Positions 62,901 to 64,000 of a stretch of 64,000 nucleotides of DNA are shown here, piece after piece. The number at the start of each line of letters is the position of its first letter. The stretch's first letter is position 1. A model generated the notes under the pieces. The model searched no databases. It saw nothing but the letters and a program-made list of their open reading frames with translations, and was not told the DNA's origin. Position numbers and translations under genes: made by a program. The stretch is from positions 1 to 64,000 of the forward strand of contig NZ_MRTD01000023.1 in assembly GCF_001956295.1 (NCBI RefSeq). Reading direction: 5' to 3'. The DNA is from Paenibacillus sp. FSL A5-0031 (lineage in GTDB: Bacteria; Bacillota; Bacilli; Paenibacillales; Paenibacillaceae).

Positions 62901-63584
62901 ACGGGAGCTTTCCGTTACGTTCCGGCTTTGTTCCGATCAGCTGAAGGGAAAACCACTGTCACCATTTGGAGTACTAGCAACAGCAGCTACGTAGTCGTTT
63001 TAAATCCCAAAACTTTTGCAGACATTAGCAGCCACTGGGCAAAATCGAATATTGAGCTGCTCGCTTCCAAACAAATTGTGAGCGGTGCAACGGCGTCGAG
63101 CTTTGCTCCTAACCGTACAGTTACGCGCGCTGAGTTTGCGGCAATGCTTGTAAGAGCGCTTGGACTCCAAAATAGTGGAGGCAAGCAGGCGTCAGTGTTC
63201 AGCGATGTTGCGCCGGGCGCTTGGTATGCGGATGCGATTGCAACAGCTGCAAGATTTGAACTGATTAAAGGCTTCGAGGACGGAACCTTCCGTCCGAATA
63301 CGACCATTACGCGCGAGCAAATGGCAGTAATGGCAGCAAGCGCATTAAAATTTGCAGAAGCAGCAGGAGCTAACGTCAAGAAAGAAGTTAATGAGGCTGC
63401 CAGCTTTAAAGACGAAGCAGCTATACATGGCTGGGCGCTTGATGCGGTTACTCGGGTTGCAGCAGCAGGTATTTTGGAGGGCAAAGGAAATCAATCATTC
63501 TTGCCTCTAGATCTAGCAAGCCGTGCCGAAGCAGCAACGATGATTACTCGGTTATTGCAATTCGTAGAGCTGCTGGATAAGTAA
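56907..63584 (+). CDS. Giant S-layer-anchored multidomain polysaccharide hydrolase-like protein
   Basis: A 2225-residue secreted protein with a signal peptide at residues 1-27. Seven tandem modules of about 145 residues follow, from near residues 49, 188, 334, 481, 620, 775 and 933; each repeats R-I-x-N ... YLYE ... QW ... R-x-x-N-x-A/K-TGHY, suggesting beta-trefoils. Two CBM6/35-like domains span ~1058-1181 and ~1198-1351. A beta-helix region, ~1352-1718 (VAEYGAVPSDGIDDSAAFHS, IRGAGMWYTSLIG), resembles GH87 alpha-1,3-glucanases. A Big_2-like domain (~1731-1813), a Gly/Ser linker, an unassigned domain and three SLH domains (from ~2037, 2097, 2167) complete it. GGGGAGG precedes ATG 56907; an ATG at 56868 is rejected. 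Catalytic assignment is tentative. Confidence 0.85.
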   Translation: MKRARSILAFMLALLLMLMAVPVYADETAVVSEGGGQPEAAVSSVTESTYVRIQNKWQSNYLYEDENGIVRYGFPSYEDESSQWLIEDHDGNKRIQNRATGHYITVSEVGKRRDALTSREITESTLADQWTIHASSREGYVVIKSATVPENANLVIHQEDLLGFAEVSNDINITFESPQWALEPVESAAPIRLANKFRAGQYLYEGANGFVDFGEVPAADRKSHWVLVPGATPDSYRIKNRATGHYITQGIDYEPIKAIGLDNTNKSEWLVADTAGGDFITFQNVAAYQAVPSTIYVLNTQFSDDKHVRSNSWSVLDRDNAHWRIELAPDTQPYRIVNFTNEKVGTAYLYEDAGLAKVGALTTQAGQKSFYQWVREDFNGKKRLRNLATGHYVTRAGVNEISDPLKVSSLTESSAEDQWSFSKSAIYDDYQSIQSYVGQGEYLHIQDNTGAAQASTIQPNENAAQWLFEDPAFSGDGSPQYIRIQNEWQNFFLYEDAAGQLKYGNVSEGDYKGQWLVERFNGRKRIQNRATGHYINLQNMKDGRIDVTEVADDWTSAIWVIEDAGGSKLIHSLQDANDVIGQQKYISLQNLTKYAEYGVINPGWGSPKWKFIPVTDAALTNVRLKNKQTGSYLYEVTAEGDDQGKVKYGELPETDLSSVWFLERTGDGPTSVRLKNLKTGHYVSMEHVGGDVEKDAPTQQIIAQGGIHESWGSVKWNMEPGTSDNFVVLRSGWARHFLYSDGEGYTKVNKLVADSDSAQYAVEPLALPPKPLPEAPIRIKNKANGQFLYENNGGIVLYGNLAENNGYSHWIIESEGGKQRLKNRATGHYMTMTGDYAFIESKQAIQGDAFLEWAVESTPSGAEYMIRSLNGKYDDELIHVQNNAGYAERGLYPASFGSVQWTFENAPEQFETPPMGEEKTNDTATPIFDDTNYIRIKEKSGTGYLYENSGKVLSGSVGADNASSQWLLQDFNGRRLLKNKATGHLLTLQADGLAAIAGEARGIDAAQWTIEDRTGYKRIINATQKDGLLLLTAGKLQYGTPSQADEALWQFEPVASNQRYEAENAFMSGGIKVSKELTGFKGAGYAGNFTETGDKISFTVHAGAAGSYLTVLRSLNVSDAPSQLSLYVNGIRIKQVAFNAAGEKQSWSEAVIEMQLRSGINTITLQKDSADSGQVWLDSLLVRQSIGIAYRGATVPYITYEAEHGLTNGELIGPSRSYREIVSEASGRQAVKLVDEGDYVQFTLAKAANSLVLRYVIPDSADGAGRNETLGLYVNGEFKQNLELSSKHGWEYGSYPWSNDPKQGNAHRFFDEIHALIGDIPAGATIRLQKDAENAADYYVIDLVDMEQVEGPFAKPDGFLSVAEYGAVPSDGIDDSAAFHSAMNAAKEQGKGVWFPQGVFELKTDVIELDQITIRGAGMWYTSLIGARFIGKGANIGVYDLLIDGDLNIRDDEALTHAFYGGFGKGSVIQNVWVEHSKTGLWLSKVRGSDEITDGLHMVGLRLRNLMADGINFSVGTSNSVMEQSDIRYPGDDGLAMWSAEGRASINNTARFNTVALPWLADNFVIFGGQDNKLQDNIGTDTITNGAGIAVSTRFNPVAFSGTTVVERNTLVRTGSADSAYNINLGAIWIFAGEKDLNGEVIVRDNVALDSTYAGLIVHGGGFSIDHVKLQNIVLDGMGTNGIDVTSGVSGNIQVDNVIVRGERIATLASSNDQLSFTEQNEGFANRPKPFRIALENGNRGPLSLTVGDTKAIKVFDQAGVDVTADAIITIAQADIAAINDDRQLRALKIGHTALTVSHGSQSRVYTVEVKAVVVPEEGNEGSSGGSGSGQIGGAMNTAQNDSKLKTDAASKLERIIFAKGTLTSNGEISFSAQALLEALKSSPKAIVIMEQGTASYEFPLALVNGVLEEAKLSNNGKLIVTFSIKPVSQLVLDNIRAKTKAAGFELAGDPVDFIISVTDGSTSAEVHSLGGKYVMRTMTVDRELDAKTATALVFDPATGAFRYVPALFRSAEGKTTVTIWSTSNSSYVVVLNPKTFADISSHWAKSNIELLASKQIVSGATASSFAPNRTVTRAEFAAMLVRALGLQNSGGKQASVFSDVAPGAWYADAIATAARFELIKGFEDGTFRPNTTITREQMAVMAASALKFAEAAGANVKKEVNEAASFKDEAAIHGWALDAVTRVAAAGILEGKGNQSFLPLDLASRAEAATMITRLLQFVELLDK

Positions 63585-63593
63585 TATGCAATG

Positions 63594-63647
63594 AAAAACG
63601 GTGTCAACCTGTCCCGCGAGGGCTAACAGGTCGACACCGTTTTTTTG
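63594..63647 (+). terminator. Intrinsic terminator after the surface protein gene
   Basis: AAAAACGGTGTC and GACACCGTTTTT arms with inner ACCTGT/CAGGT pairing, followed by T7. Its A-rich left flank lets it serve the converging minus-strand gene too. Confidence 0.93.
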
Positions 63648-63653
63648 TATAAC

Positions 63654-63869
63654 TTAACGTTTTCTAAGTAGAAAAAACTCGCATTCTTTTCGGTTATGAT
63701 AGGCAATATCGCTTACCCCCGATTGGGTCACAATCGTGCTATCATCAAACCGCACAACCAGCGAGCTGGCATCGATGAGCTGATTGTCTTGAAACACGCG
63801 AATGCGCTGCTGCAGTTCGATAACCTCTTCAAAGTCCTGATCGGTGCTGAGTCGTAGAGTAATGGCCAT
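63654..63869 (-). CDS. Small conserved-looking hypothetical protein
   Basis: A 71-residue product (MAITLRLSTDQDFEEVIELQ at the start) rich in beta-strand-like segments, with no signal or membrane segment. AAAGGAG lies five bases before the ATG at 63869, and a good promoter lies upstream. The function is unknown. It converges with the surface protein gene and shares its terminator. Confidence 0.72.
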   Translation of the reverse strand: MAITLRLSTDQDFEEVIELQQRIRVFQDNQLIDASSLVVRFDDSTIVTQSGVSDIAYHNRKECEFFLLRKR

Positions 63870-63903
63870 ATATACTCCTTTAATACGGAAAATGATTTCT
63901 TAT

Positions 63904-63932
63904 AGTCTATCCCATGTTAGATCGTGTTGCAA
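63904..63932 (-). promoter_or_regulatory. Promoter of the small hypothetical gene
   Basis: On the minus strand TTGCAA (plus 63927-63932) and TAGACT (plus 63904-63909) are exactly 17 bases apart, about 35 bases before the start codon. Confidence 0.6.
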
Positions 63933-64000
63933 AGTTGTCTTTGTTTCTCTTTGTCCCCTCAGGGCAACCTATGTTACATTGTATTCACGAAAAACGAATT

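Overview
The window looks like a chromosomal segment of a spore-forming, low-to-mid-GC Gram-positive bacterium of the Paenibacillus type. This rests on strong AGGAGG-type ribosome binding sites with frequent TTG/GTG starts, several YesM/YesN-type two-component systems beside CUT1 sugar transporters, an SspI-like spore protein, a Lia/Psp envelope-stress cluster, and a very large secreted enzyme with three SLH domains. I ran no database search; family names come from motif recognition.

Layout. 1-3821: the end of a tRNA-Leu gene, an antibiotic-efflux-type ABC pair, then a YtrA-like GntR regulator with a second ABC pair. 3988-12784: histidine kinase and AraC-type response regulator, two sugar permeases and two tandem paralogous solute-binding lipoproteins. 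12860-17724: a secreted NlpC/P60 peptidase, divergent from an envelope-stress cluster (small LiaI-like membrane protein, PspA, PspC, second PspA, LiaS-like kinase, LiaR-like regulator). 17733-19746: MobB and MoeA (molybdenum cofactor). 19882-26736: two unknown genes, a YwmB-like protein, zwf, prfC and a MurG-type glycosyltransferase. 26931-31165: LacI-type regulator with two Gfo/Idh/MocA dehydrogenases flanking a ThuA-like protein. 31639-35440: glycine betaine importer (OpuA type) divergent from a GbsR-type repressor. 35674-41066: an orphan PhnM, SspI, KtrA, a SpoU-type rRNA methyltransferase, Cu-Zn superoxide dismutase, GNAT and NUDIX genes. 41205-43371: an ABC-F gene behind a 47-codon leader ORF and an intrinsic terminator. 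43641-52505: esterase, HD-GYP protein, and a second YesM/YesN plus CUT1 transporter set. 52572-56655: YiaA/YiaB-like protein and an iron-regulated block with three Fur-box-like sites, an AraC regulator fused in frame to a siderophore-binding lipoprotein, and a ferredoxin-NADP reductase-like enzyme. 56907-63584: a 2225-residue surface protein with seven beta-trefoil-like repeats, two CBM-like domains, a right-handed beta-helix catalytic region resembling GH87 and three SLH domains.

The most unusual material is: (i) the ABC-F leader ORF with terminator, which looks like drug-responsive attenuation; (ii) the AraC/lipoprotein fusion, whose second half keeps its own Fur box, promoter, ribosome binding site and signal peptide; and (iii) three structured intergenic repeat elements. 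Those elements are a 170-bp MITE-like element with TA-flanked inverted ends (53162-53331), a 474-bp insertion between 20-bp direct repeats carrying GGGACAG motifs (38745-39218), and four copies of TAACGAAC-N10-TTAT in a 2+2 inverted, 50-bp-phased array (31320-31502). No rRNA, CRISPR array, prophage or complete insertion sequence was seen.
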